From positions 1 to 64,000 of the forward strand of contig JAYSCT010000004.1 in assembly GCA_041914785.1 (NCBI GenBank): a stretch of DNA of 64,000 bases. The letters are read 5' to 3'. Below the pieces are notes generated by a model. That model did not search any database, was not told where the DNA came from, and worked only from the letters and a program-made list of their open reading frames with translations. Positions 1 to 8,233 of the stretch are shown in pieces; position 1 is the first letter of the stretch, and every line of letters begins with the position of its first letter. The position numbers were made by a program, and so were the translations under genes. The DNA comes from Pelomonas sp041914785 (GTDB taxonomy: Bacteria > Pseudomonadota > Gammaproteobacteria > Burkholderiales > Burkholderiaceae_C).

Positions 1-638
1 CCCTGGTTCTTGCGGAAGGCCAGGTTGCGGTAGTCCCACCAGCTCCAGCTCTTGGCCGGCTGCTCGAACAGGCGGAACGCGTCGGTCAGGCCCAGGCCCA
101 GCAACTGCTGGAAGTGCTCGCGCTCCTCGGGCGTGCAGTGGATCTGGCCGGCCCAGGCGACCGGGTCGTAGACGTCGCGGTCTTCCGGCGCGATGTTGAA
201 GTCGCCCATCAGCACCAGCTGCTCGTGCGCCTTCAGCTCGTCGGCCAGCCAGGTGCGCAGGCCCGTCAGCCAGTTCATCTTGTAGGCGAACTTGTCGCTG
301 CCCGGCGCCTGGCCGTTGGGGAAGTAGCCGCCGATGACGCGCACGCCGCCCACCGTGCCGGCGATGACGCGGGCCTGCTCGTCGGCGAAGCCGGTGATGT
401 TCTTGACGACGTCGTCGGCGCGCTCGCGACTGATCAGCGCCACGCCGTTGTAGGTCTTCTGGCCGAACCACTGCACCTGCCAGCCGGCCTCGCCGATCTC
501 CATCGTCGGGAACTTGTCGTCGGTGAGCTTGGTCTCCTGCAGCACCAGCGCGTCGACGGGGTGGGCGGCCAGCCAGTCCAGGACCTGCGGCAGCCGGATG
601 GCGAGGGAATTGACGTTCCAGGTGGCGAACTTCTTCAT
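1..638 (-). CDS. xthA: Exodeoxyribonuclease III (partial, C-terminus cut by window edge)
   Basis: AP endonuclease / 3'-5' exonuclease of base-excision repair, acting in the cytoplasm. The N-terminus begins MKKFATWNVNSL, which carries the family metal-binding Asn. It is followed by the LQETK motif with the catalytic Glu near residue 34, then GGYFPNG and GDFNIAPEDRDVYDP, the Asp/Asn active-site block. About 212 of the usual 255-260 residues are inside the window and the rest lies beyond base 1. The start is the ATG ending at 638; no strong ribosome-binding site is visible before it. It lies 10 bases downstream of the LysR gene on the same strand and could be read through from it. The family call is secure. 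Confidence 0.95.
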   Translation of the reverse strand, partial: MKKFATWNVNSLAIRLPQVLDWLAAHPVDALVLQETKLTDDKFPTMEIGEAGWQVQWFGQKTYNGVALISRERADDVVKNITGFADEQARVIAGTVGGVRVIGGYFPNGQAPGSDKFAYKMNWLTGLRTWLADELKAHEQLVLMGDFNIAPEDRDVYDPVAWAGQIHCTPEEREHFQQLLGLGLTDAFRLFEQPAKSWSWWDYRNLAFRKNQ

Positions 639-648
639 CGCGTGGGTC

Positions 649-1527
649 TCAAGGCTGGGGATCGGCCGGCATTGTCACCGGCGCCAGCCTGGCCACGACG
701 TGTTCGACCAGGCGCTGCAGCCGGCCCAGCCGGCGCAGGTCGCGGTGATAGCCGAGATAGACCTCCCGGCCGGGCGGCGCCTCGGGTGGCGTGGCTTTCA
801 CGAGGCCCGGATGGGCGTCGCCCAGCGGGCAGGGCAGCACCGTCCAGCCCCGGCCGGCCGCGCACAGCGCCGCCTGCACCTGGCGGTTGTTGCTGCGCAG
901 CGTGACCCGCGCCTGCGGCAGCACGCGCCGCAGCCATTGCACGTCGGGCATCTCGGCGAACGCCGTGTCCATCGTGATCAGCTCGGTGCCACGGCCGTCG
1001 CCCCAGGTGGGCGGCGCCAGGCCGGCGGCGCCGTAGAGCGCGTAGTCCAGCGTCATCAGCCGGCGCTGCACGACCTCGGCGCTGTCGAACGGGCGGATGC
1101 GGAACACCAGGTCGGCCTCGCGCCGGGCCAGGTTGAACAGGCGCGAGTCGGTGATCAGCTCGATGACGACCCGCGGGTGCAGTGCCTGAAAGCCGGCCAG
1201 CACCGGCGCCAGCACCTGCACGCCGAACCAGTCGGACGAGGACACGCGGATCAGCCCCTCCAGCTCGGCGTCCTGCCCCGCCAGCCGGCGCTCAAACGCG
1301 AGAGCCTCGTCCTCCATGCGCTCGGCATGGGCCAGCACTTCGGCGCCGGCGTCGGTCGTCACGAAGCCGCCGGGCCCGCGCTGGAACAGCGGCGTGCCCA
1401 GTCGCTCCTCGAAGGCCTTCAGCCGCCGGCCCATCGTCGGCTGCGACTGCCCCAGCGCCCGGGCGGCGCCGCCCAGGGAGCCGGCGCGCGCGACGGCGAG
1501 AAACACCTTGATGTCGTCCCAGTCCAT
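649..1527 (-). CDS. LysR-family transcriptional regulator
   Basis: Predicted DNA-binding regulator of 292 residues, the typical LysR length. The start was set at MDWDDIKVFLAVARAGS because LysR proteins begin a few residues before this helix; an upstream in-frame start would add 19 poor residues. Residues 1-60 form the winged helix-turn-helix (ALGQSQPTMGRRLKAFEERLG). About 90-290 form the periplasmic-binding-protein-like effector domain. It is divergent from the oxidoreductase gene at 1633, the usual arrangement for a LysR regulator and its target, so that gene is the first candidate for control. The inducer cannot be read from sequence. Confidence 0.9.
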   Translation of the reverse strand: MDWDDIKVFLAVARAGSLGGAARALGQSQPTMGRRLKAFEERLGTPLFQRGPGGFVTTDAGAEVLAHAERMEDEALAFERRLAGQDAELEGLIRVSSSDWFGVQVLAPVLAGFQALHPRVVIELITDSRLFNLARREADLVFRIRPFDSAEVVQRRLMTLDYALYGAAGLAPPTWGDGRGTELITMDTAFAEMPDVQWLRRVLPQARVTLRSNNRQVQAALCAAGRGWTVLPCPLGDAHPGLVKATPPEAPPGREVYLGYHRDLRRLGRLQRLVEHVVARLAPVTMPADPQP

Positions 1528-1545
1528 GCCGGAGAGCTTACGAAA

Positions 1546-1582
1546 TTGCATGCTTGACGTGCGAACTCGTTGGTTTTCATTC
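1546..1582 (+). promoter_or_regulatory. Divergent LysR/oxidoreductase control region
   Basis: The 105-base gap between the divergent genes contains TTGACG at 1554-1559, a good -35 match, followed by only a poor -10 (TTCATT at 1576-1581). Around it lies an imperfect inverted pair, TTGCA at about 1546 and TGCGAA near 1560-1565. A good -35 with a weak -10 is common in activator-dependent LysR targets. The assignment is by inspection only. Confidence 0.3.
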
Positions 1583-1632
1583 AAAGGCGCATGGCCAAAA
1601 CTCTGGACATCACCACCACCCAGGAGTTCGTC

Positions 1633-2637
1633 ATGACCTCAGTTGCCCCGACGATGCGCGCGCTGCGCGTGAACCAGCCCGACGGCGATTTCATGGCCGT
1701 CGACCTGCCGCGGCCCGAGCCCGGCGACGGCGAGGTGCTGGTGCGCATCCATGCCAGCGGCGTGAACCCGCTGGACACCAAGATCCGCGCCGGCCAGGCC
1801 GCCCACGCCCGCCAGCCGCTGCCGGCGGTGCTGGGCATCGACATGGCGGGCGTCGTCGTGCAGGCCGGCGCCGGCGTGACGGCCTGGCAGCCCGGCGACG
1901 AGGTCTATGCGATGGCCGGCGGCATCGCCGGCCTGCAGGGCACGCTGGCGGAGTTCATCGCCGTCGATGCCCGCCTGCTGGCGCGCAGGCCCGCGCGGCT
2001 GGGCATGCACGAGGCGGCGGCGCTGCCGCTGGCCGTCATCACGGCCTGGGAGGGGCTGGTGGATCGCGCCCGGGTGCAGCCCGGTCAGACCGTGCTGGTG
2101 CAGGGCGGTGCCGGTGGCGTCGGCCATGTCGCCGTGCAGCTGGCGCGCGCCCGCGGCGCCGAGGTGTTCGCGACCGTCGCCGCCGAGGATGCCGAGCTCG
2201 TGCGCGGCTGGGGCGCCACGCACATCGACTTCCGCACCGAGACGGTGGCCGACTATGTCGGCCGGCACACGGCCGGCCGGGGTTTCGATGTCGTCTTCGA
2301 TGCGGTCGGCGGCGCCGTGCTGGAGGCGTCCTTCACGGCCGCGCGCCGCTACGGCGGCCATGTCGTCAGCATCCTGGGCTGTGGCACGCACAGCCTGGCG
2401 CCGCTGTCCTTCCGCGCGGCGACCTATTCGGGCGTGTTCACGCTGCTGCCGTTGCTGAGCGGCGAGGGCCGCGAAGCCCACGGCGCCATCCTGCGCGAGG
2501 CCGCGGCGCTGGTGGATGCCGGCCTGCTGACACCGCGGCTGGACGCGCGGCGCTTCTCCCTGGCCACCGCCGCCGACGCGCACGCCCTCGTCGCCGCCGG
2601 GCAGGGCCGGGGCAAGGTCGTCGTCGACGTGGGCTGA
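1633..2637 (+). CDS. MDR-family NAD(P)H-dependent oxidoreductase (quinone-reductase type)
   Basis: Medium-chain dehydrogenase/reductase of 334 residues, predicted cytoplasmic. The N-terminal GroES-like part (MRALRVNQPDGDF, later SGVNPLDTKIRAG) is followed by a Rossmann fold with GGAGGVGHVAVQLAR as the nucleotide-binding motif near residue 160. The zinc-ligand pattern of alcohol dehydrogenases is absent, so a zinc-free quinone oxidoreductase or enoyl reductase is more likely. The start at 1633 was chosen because AGGAG lies six bases before it; the frame is open further upstream and MRALRV seven residues in is a possible alternative. It is divergent from the LysR gene and probably regulated by it. 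The substrate is unknown. Confidence 0.85.
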   Translation: MTSVAPTMRALRVNQPDGDFMAVDLPRPEPGDGEVLVRIHASGVNPLDTKIRAGQAAHARQPLPAVLGIDMAGVVVQAGAGVTAWQPGDEVYAMAGGIAGLQGTLAEFIAVDARLLARRPARLGMHEAAALPLAVITAWEGLVDRARVQPGQTVLVQGGAGGVGHVAVQLARARGAEVFATVAAEDAELVRGWGATHIDFRTETVADYVGRHTAGRGFDVVFDAVGGAVLEASFTAARRYGGHVVSILGCGTHSLAPLSFRAATYSGVFTLLPLLSGEGREAHGAILREAAALVDAGLLTPRLDARRFSLATAADAHALVAAGQGRGKVVVDVG

Positions 2638-2647
2638 GTGCCGCGCG

Positions 2648-4069
2648 TCACCCGCCGACTTCGGCCTCGGTGTCGCAGTCCAGGCAGTCCTCGATGGGCG
2701 GGTCGGGCAGGTGCTGGTCGTTGTGCAGCTGGCGCAGCGCCGTGCGCAGGCCTTCCTCGACGACCGGGTGATAGAACGGGTAGTTCAACATCTGCTGCAC
2801 CGTGTCGCCGCGCTGCACGCACCAGGCCAGCAGGTGGCCGATGTGCTCGGCGGCGGGGCCGATCATCTCCGCGCCCAGCAGCCGGCCCGTGCCGCGCTGG
2901 GCGTAGACATGCAGGCCGCCACGGTTGACGCCCATGACGCGGCTGCGGCCCTGGTCGGCAAAGCTGACGCGGCCGGTGTCGAACGCCGTGCCGGCGGCGG
3001 TCAGCTCGGCATGGCTGGCGCCGGCCATCGCGATCTGCGGATCGCTGAAGACGACGGCCAGCGGCGCGCGGCGCGGGCGGCGGTGCACGTCGGGGAAGCG
3101 CGCCGCGTTGTCGCCGGCGATGCGGCCGGCGTCGGCGGCCTCGTGCAGCAGCGGCCGGTCCTCGGTGGCGTCGCCGGCCACGAACAGCGGGCCCGCGCCC
3201 CACTGGCCGGTGTGGCGGTCGATGCGCGGCCTGCCCGTGGCGTCGCGCGGCAGGGCCAGCGCCTCCAGCCCGAGGCCGTCGAGGTTGGGCTCGCGGCCGC
3301 TGGCGCACAGCAGCAGGTCGAAGTGCTCGCCGCCCAGCAGCACCTGGTCGCCGTCCAGCGCCGGCTGCAGTTCACCCGCATTGGCCGTCAGCGGCAGCGC
3401 CTCGGCGAACAGCTGCCGGCCCAGCGACTGCAGCTCGGGGTCGGTCAGCGGGCCGATGCGCTCGCCGCGGGCGAACAGCCGTACGCGCACGCCCAGCCGG
3501 TGCAGCGCCAGCGCCAGCTCGAGCCCGATGACGCCGGCGCCGACGACGGCCACCGAGCGCGGCAGGTCGACCCAGTCGAACACGTCGTCGTTGACGATGA
3601 GGCGGTGGCCCAGCCGCTCGCGCCAGCCCGCCGGGACGCGCGGTCGCGAGCCGGTGGCGACGACGACGGCACGGGCCTCGATGCGCCGGCCGTCCACGTC
3701 CAGCGTGTTCGCGTCGATGACCCTTGCGCGGCCGAACAGCCGCGTCGCCTCGGGCCAGCCGTGCACGGTGTCGGTGACGAAGCCGACGAAGCGGTCGCGT
3801 TCGCTGCGCACGCGCTGCATGACGGCGCGGCCGTCGATGACGGGCGCGTCGGCCTGCACGCCGAAGCGGTGGGCGTCGCGCACGGCCTCGGCGGCGTCCG
3901 CCGCGGCGATCAGCAGCTTGCTGGGCATGCAGCCCACGCGCGCGCAGGTCGTGCCGTAGTGGGCGGCCTCGATGAGCAGCACGCGCTCGGTATGGCGGCG
4001 TGCGGCGCGGTAGGCCGCCATGCCGGCCGTGCCGGCGCCGATGATGGCCACGTCGCAGGAATGGGTCAT
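2648..4069 (-). CDS. Dihydrolipoamide dehydrogenase-like flavoprotein disulfide oxidoreductase
   Basis: Class I pyridine-nucleotide disulfide oxidoreductase, 473 residues. FAD-binding GAGTAG lies near residues 11-16, the redox pair C42 and C47 sits in TTCARVGCMPSK, NAD-binding VVGAGVIGLELA near 167-178, second FAD motif LFVAGDATEDRPLLHEA near 300, and the C-terminal His-Glu dyad region YHPVVEEG near 433-440. The active-site context TTCARVGC differs from the GGTCLNVGC of genuine E3 subunits, and no ketoacid-dehydrogenase genes are nearby, so a role outside the pyruvate or oxoglutarate complex is likely. The tail carries an extra DCLDCD Cys pair. The start at 4069 gives the standard beginning just before the FAD motif. 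Convergent with the oxidoreductase gene. Confidence 0.85.
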   Translation of the reverse strand: MTHSCDVAIIGAGTAGMAAYRAARRHTERVLLIEAAHYGTTCARVGCMPSKLLIAAADAAEAVRDAHRFGVQADAPVIDGRAVMQRVRSERDRFVGFVTDTVHGWPEATRLFGRARVIDANTLDVDGRRIEARAVVVATGSRPRVPAGWRERLGHRLIVNDDVFDWVDLPRSVAVVGAGVIGLELALALHRLGVRVRLFARGERIGPLTDPELQSLGRQLFAEALPLTANAGELQPALDGDQVLLGGEHFDLLLCASGREPNLDGLGLEALALPRDATGRPRIDRHTGQWGAGPLFVAGDATEDRPLLHEAADAGRIAGDNAARFPDVHRRPRRAPLAVVFSDPQIAMAGASHAELTAAGTAFDTGRVSFADQGRSRVMGVNRGGLHVYAQRGTGRLLGAEMIGPAAEHIGHLLAWCVQRGDTVQQMLNYPFYHPVVEEGLRTALRQLHNDQHLPDPPIEDCLDCDTEAEVGG

Positions 4070-4276
4070 TTCAAGCTCGCTGTCGCTGAGCGGGTCAGGA
4101 TAGCCCGCGCCGCCGCCCGTCGGGTAACCGGGCATCTGTGTGGTTTATGACTCGTTTTCCCTCCAATGTGCCCCCCTGGGTGATGGCTATCATGGCCTGG
4201 CCCTCCTCACTCCCTTGCCTGCCCCCGCCCGCCCGGCTGATTTCTGCCGCCGCGTGGCCCGAGTCGCTGCCGACGC

Positions 4277-5998
4277 ATGCGTGAAGCCCTCCTGCTGTTC
4301 CTCCGCGCGAACCGTCGTCACCTGACCGATCTGGCGCTCGCCAGCCTGCTCGTCAACGCCTTCGTGCTGACGCTGCCGCTGTTCTCCATGCTGGTCTACG
4401 ACAAGGCCGTCGGCAACGAGCTGCACGAGACGCTGTGGGCGCTGGCGCTGGGCATGGGGCTGCTGTTCGCACTGGAGCTGGTGCTGCGGCTGTCGCGCGT
4501 GCTGCTGGTGGAGCACGCCGGCGCGCGCTGGGACATGCACCTGGACGAGCGCCTGCTGCGCGGCGTGCTGGCCACGCCGGCCTCCAGGCCGCTGCCGGTG
4601 GGCACGCTGATGTCGCGCTACCGCGAGCTGGCGGCCACGCGCGACGTGCTGTCCGCGCAGTTCCTGCTGCCGCTGGCGGATGTGCCGTTCGCGCTGCTGT
4701 TCGCGATCGCGCTGGCCGTCGTCGCCGGGCCGCTGGTGCTGATCCCGCTGGGCACTGGCGTCGTGCTGCTGGGGGCCGGCGCCGTGCTGCAGGGCGCCGC
4801 GGCGCGCCGCTCGCAGGTGGCCAACAAGGCGTCGGCCACCAAGCTGTCCTGGCTGGTGGACGTGCTGATCGCGCGCGACAGCCTGATGTCCACCGCCGCG
4901 GCCCGCGTGGCCGAGCGCGGCCTGCGCGAACCGTCGGCCGTCGGTGCCCGGGCAGCGTCGCGGGCACGGGTGTGGCAGCAGGTCAGCCAGCAACTGCTGC
5001 CGGTGGGCATGTCGGCCTGCACGGTGCTGACGCTGGTGGCCGGCGTCTACCGCATCGAGGCGCAGGCGCTCAGCGTCGGCGGGCTGATCTCGGCCACCAT
5101 GCTGGGCGGGCGGCTGGTCAGTTCCATCTGCCTGTTCGCACCGGTGGTGGTGCGCTGGCGCGAGTTCATGCGCGCGCTGCGCGACATGGCGCAGACCGTG
5201 GCGCTGGATGCCGCCGCGCTGCCCGACCGCGATACCGCCGGCCCGCTGGGCGCGGCCGCCGCCGAGGGCGTGCGGCTGGCCGGCGTGGGCTTTGCCTACC
5301 CCGACCGGGCGCCGGTGCTGGCCGACGTGACGGCCACGCTGCAGGCCGGCGAGCTGGTGGCCGTCGTCGGCAGCTCGGGCGCCGGCAAGTCCACGCTGCT
5401 GAAGCTGCTGGCCGGGCATGTGGTGCCGACGTCGGGCCAGTTCGCGCTGGGCGGCCGCGTCGTCGCCGACGACCTGACGCGCCGCTGGCTTGCCAGCACC
5501 GTGGCCTACAAGCCGCAGGAGCCGGGCTTCCTGGCCGGCCGGCTGCAGGACGTCGTCGCGCCCGGCGAGGACGGCGCCCGCGAGGCCGACCTGCTGCGTG
5601 CGCTGCGCGTGGCCGGCCTGGGCCCGCAGCTGGACCGTGGCGAGCTGGGCCTGAACACCGAGCTGGGGCCCAACGGCGCCGGCCTGTCCGGCGGCCAGCG
5701 GCAGATGCTGGCGCTGGCCCGCGTGCTGCACCAGCCGTCCGACCTGCTGCTGCTGGACGAGCCGACGCTGGGGCTGGACCGCCAGGCGCAGGAAGGCTTC
5801 ATCGCCGCGCTGCCGGGCTGGAAGGCCGGCCGCTGCATCGTCGTCGCCACGCACAGCGCCGAGCTCATCCAGATCTGCGACCGCGTGCTGGTGCTGGAGC
5901 GCGGCCGCCTGGTGGCCGACGCGCCGCCACAGCGGCTGCTGGCGCCCGGCGCCGTCACCCCGCGCACGCCCGCGCCACCCCGCACGACGTCCGCCTAA
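4277..5998 (+). CDS. Type I secretion ABC transporter (permease-ATPase)
   Basis: Inner-membrane exporter ATPase predicted to power secretion of the giant RTX protein encoded at the end of this run. It has 573 residues. The N-terminal membrane domain has hydrophobic segments near 18-40, 52-72, 130-180 and 245-290. The nucleotide-binding domain runs from about 325, with Walker A GSSGAGKST at about 365, signature LSGGQ at about 470, Walker B LLLLDEPT at about 490 and the H-loop His in VATHSAEL. No N-terminal C39 peptidase or peptidase-like domain is seen, so it resembles LapB/HlyB-class exporters lacking that extension. First gene of an eight-gene co-oriented run; the closest functional analogue by context would be SiiF or LapB. 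Confidence 0.9.
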   Translation: MREALLLFLRANRRHLTDLALASLLVNAFVLTLPLFSMLVYDKAVGNELHETLWALALGMGLLFALELVLRLSRVLLVEHAGARWDMHLDERLLRGVLATPASRPLPVGTLMSRYRELAATRDVLSAQFLLPLADVPFALLFAIALAVVAGPLVLIPLGTGVVLLGAGAVLQGAAARRSQVANKASATKLSWLVDVLIARDSLMSTAAARVAERGLREPSAVGARAASRARVWQQVSQQLLPVGMSACTVLTLVAGVYRIEAQALSVGGLISATMLGGRLVSSICLFAPVVVRWREFMRALRDMAQTVALDAAALPDRDTAGPLGAAAAEGVRLAGVGFAYPDRAPVLADVTATLQAGELVAVVGSSGAGKSTLLKLLAGHVVPTSGQFALGGRVVADDLTRRWLASTVAYKPQEPGFLAGRLQDVVAPGEDGAREADLLRALRVAGLGPQLDRGELGLNTELGPNGAGLSGGQRQMLALARVLHQPSDLLLLDEPTLGLDRQAQEGFIAALPGWKAGRCIVVATHSAELIQICDRVLVLERGRLVADAPPQRLLAPGAVTPRTPAPPRTTSA

Positions 5999-6010
5999 GG
6001 AATGCGACCC

Positions 6011-7408
6011 ATGTCTTCATCCCTGCGTCGCCTGAGCGGGCTGACCCTGCTCTGCATCGCACCCGCGCTGGCACTGGCCCAGGCGGAGCCGCCCGCCGCA
6101 CCGGCCTCCGCCGCCTCGGCACCCGACGCGCTCAAGCCCCGCGTCGCCGTGCTGCAGCAGCTGCTCGGCATGCCGCCGGTGCTGCCGCTGGCCGGCAACG
6201 GCCCGGCGCTGACGCTGGGCGACGCGCTGCAGCAGGCCTGGCAGAACAGCCCCGACGTGGCCGCCGCGCGTTACCGCGCGCTGAGCTTCGACTACACCCG
6301 CAAGGCCGCGCGCGGCGCGCTGCTGCCCAAGCTGGAGACGCGCTTCGCCATCGGCCGTGGCCACCTGGAAACGCCCGACAGCCAGGCCAACCTGGGCCGC
6401 GCCGACCACTCCGCCGTGCTCAGCCAGGCGCTGGTGGACGAGACGGCTCGCCACGAATGGACGCGCCAGGAGCTGCTGGCCGCGTCGGCCGAGGTGCAGC
6501 TGGCGGGCGTCGAGTCGCAGACGCTGCTGGATACCGGCAGCGCCTGGTTCGCCGTGCTGCAGCAGCGCGTCGGCGTGGAGCTGGGCCAGGGCTACGAGAA
6601 GGAGCTGGGCGAGCTGTTGCGCTACATCGGCGACCGCGTGGCCGCCGGCGGCGCCAGCCCGGCGGAGCGCGAGCGCATCGCGGCCCGCGTGGCCAACGTG
6701 CGCTCCGGCCTGGCCGACTCGCGCGCGGCGCTGGCCGCGGCACTGCGCAACTTCCAGCGTCTGTCGTCGGTGACGCCGTTCGGCCTGGCGCTGGACGCGC
6801 CGCTGGACCTCTACCTGCCCGCCGACGCCGACGCGGCGATGGCCGAGGCCGGCGACGGCAATGCCGAGATCCTGGCGTCGCGGCTGGAGCAGCAGGCCGC
6901 CGAGTCGGAGCGCAAGAGCGGCCGGTCGGCCTTCCTGCCGCGCCTGGCCGTGGAGCTGACGCATTCGCAGACGCGCAATGCCGCCGGCACCGAGGCGCAG
7001 CAGAAGGACAGCAAGGCCATGCTGGTGATGACGGTGCCGCTGCTCAACGGCGGCGCCGACTACTCCCGCATGAAGGCCTCCGAGGCGCACCGCAACGAGC
7101 TGGAAGCACGCGGCGAGGCGGTGCGCCGCCGCGTCGTGCAGGACCTTGAGACCAGCTACGCCAACCTGCAGGCGGCCACCGAGCGCTTCGCGTCGGTGCG
7201 CGACGAGCTGGACGCCAACCGCAAGGTCGTCGACGCCTTCCGCGCGCAGCTGACCGGCGGCAACCGCCAGCTGCTGGACGTGCTGGACGCCTACCAGCGC
7301 CTGCACCAGAGCCGCCTCGACATCGTGCAGGTGGTGGTGGCCGCGGCGCAGAACGAGTGGCGCATCGCCCACCTGACCGGCGCGCTGCGCCAAGTGGTGG
7401 GGCGGTGA
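6011..7408 (+). CDS. TolC-family outer-membrane channel of the type I secretion system
   Basis: Outer-membrane efflux protein of about 465 residues with an N-terminal signal peptide (hydrophobic LTLLCIAPALALAQA). Two long helical repeats typical of the OEP family follow, including LGDALQQAWQNSPDVAAAR early on and NRQLLDVLDAYQRLHQSRLDIVQ near the C-terminus. The start at 6011 is preferred to the ATG at 6002 because AAGGA lies at proper spacing before 6011 but would touch the earlier ATG. It lies 12 bases after the ABC gene. Predicted to form the trimeric exit duct with the HlyD adaptor at 8230. Confidence 0.9.
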   Translation: MSSSLRRLSGLTLLCIAPALALAQAEPPAAPASAASAPDALKPRVAVLQQLLGMPPVLPLAGNGPALTLGDALQQAWQNSPDVAAARYRALSFDYTRKAARGALLPKLETRFAIGRGHLETPDSQANLGRADHSAVLSQALVDETARHEWTRQELLAASAEVQLAGVESQTLLDTGSAWFAVLQQRVGVELGQGYEKELGELLRYIGDRVAAGGASPAERERIAARVANVRSGLADSRAALAAALRNFQRLSSVTPFGLALDAPLDLYLPADADAAMAEAGDGNAEILASRLEQQAAESERKSGRSAFLPRLAVELTHSQTRNAAGTEAQQKDSKAMLVMTVPLLNGGADYSRMKASEAHRNELEARGEAVRRRVVQDLETSYANLQAATERFASVRDELDANRKVVDAFRAQLTGGNRQLLDVLDAYQRLHQSRLDIVQVVVAAAQNEWRIAHLTGALRQVVGR

Positions 7409-7573
7409 GAGAAGCCATGAGCACACCGCGCACACCCGCTCATTCCGCTGCAACGCCGCCACTCGGCGTTGCAAATGCTCGCCGCAGCCCCAGCTGCAGC
7501 TGCGCTTTGCGCCTTGATTGGCGACGCCGCAACGGCCTGCTCGGTCGCGCGCGGTGCACTCACGGCTTCTGAC
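7409..7573 (+). promoter_or_regulatory. Intra-operon leader with hairpin and 51-codon ORF
   Basis: This 165-base gap is the only sizeable break between the secretion genes. It has a good ribosome-binding site (GAGAGAAG) before an ATG at 7417 that opens a 51-codon frame ending at 7572, one base before the next gene's ATG. Inside it, GCAACGCCG (7450-7458) and CGGCGTTGC (7464-7472) form a perfect 9-bp stem with a 5-base loop. No T-tract follows, so it is not a simple terminator. The encoded peptide is Arg- and Ser-rich and resembles nothing recognised, so it may be a leader or merely non-coding. Confidence 0.35.
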
Positions 7574-8233
7574 ATGGCAGGCGGCGGAAAAAGCAGCGGC
7601 GGGGACTTCTGGCCCGGCTTCGTCGATGCGCTGACCAACGTGGTCATCGCGATGGTGTTCGTCATCGTCGTGCTGGCCATCGCGCTGAGCTTCTCGGCGC
7701 AGATGCTGGCCAAGCGCATGGCGGCCAAGATCGCCGAGCAGCAGGCCGAACTGGGACGCGCCCGGCAGGTGGTGGTGGCGCCGGCGGCCGAGAAGGAGAA
7801 GCCGGGCGGCACGCCGCCGGTGGTCGACACGGCGGCGCCGCAGCGCACCCGCATCGCCGTGGCCGGCAACGAGGCCGCGCTGGCGGCCAGCGCCGCGGCG
7901 GCCAAGGTCAAGCCGGCCGAGCACTACCTGCAGCTGGACTTCGCACCTGGCGCGCTGACGGTGGACGAGAAGGCCGCCAAGGCGCTGGCCGAGGCGCTGG
8001 CGCCGCTGAAGGCGCGGCTGGCCGAGTCGCCCGCGCTGCGGCTGGAGGTGGTGGCGCTGGGCCCCGAGATCCACCTCAGCGAGAACCAGCGGGCCGCGTT
8101 CATCCGCGCGATGGCGGTGCGCAACGAGCTGCTGGGGCAGGGCGTCGCGGGCGACCGCATCGTCACCCGCATCGACATGAAGGCCAGCGCGCCGGCACCG
8201 GCCGTGGCCGTGCGGCTGGGAGAGAAGCCATGA
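7574..8233 (+). CDS. MotB/OmpA-like inner-membrane protein (SiiA-like) of the secretion locus
   Basis: Predicted stator-like partner of the MotA-type protein at 9581. It has 219 residues from the ATG chosen here. One membrane segment spans roughly 17-42 and starts with FVDALTN; the Asp at residue 18 sits where MotB, ExbD and SiiA carry the proton-binding Asp. An Ala/Lys linker leads to a C-terminal region (about 115-219) with faint OmpA/MotB resemblance (NQRAAFIRAMAVRNELLGQG). The frame is open further upstream to a TTG at 7469, but that would put a second hydrophobic stretch before the anchor and lacks a ribosome-binding site. It overlaps the HlyD gene by four bases. Confidence 0.7.
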   Translation: MAGGGKSSGGDFWPGFVDALTNVVIAMVFVIVVLAIALSFSAQMLAKRMAAKIAEQQAELGRARQVVVAPAAEKEKPGGTPPVVDTAAPQRTRIAVAGNEAALAASAAAAKVKPAEHYLQLDFAPGALTVDEKAAKALAEALAPLKARLAESPALRLEVVALGPEIHLSENQRAAFIRAMAVRNELLGQGVAGDRIVTRIDMKASAPAPAVAVRLGEKP

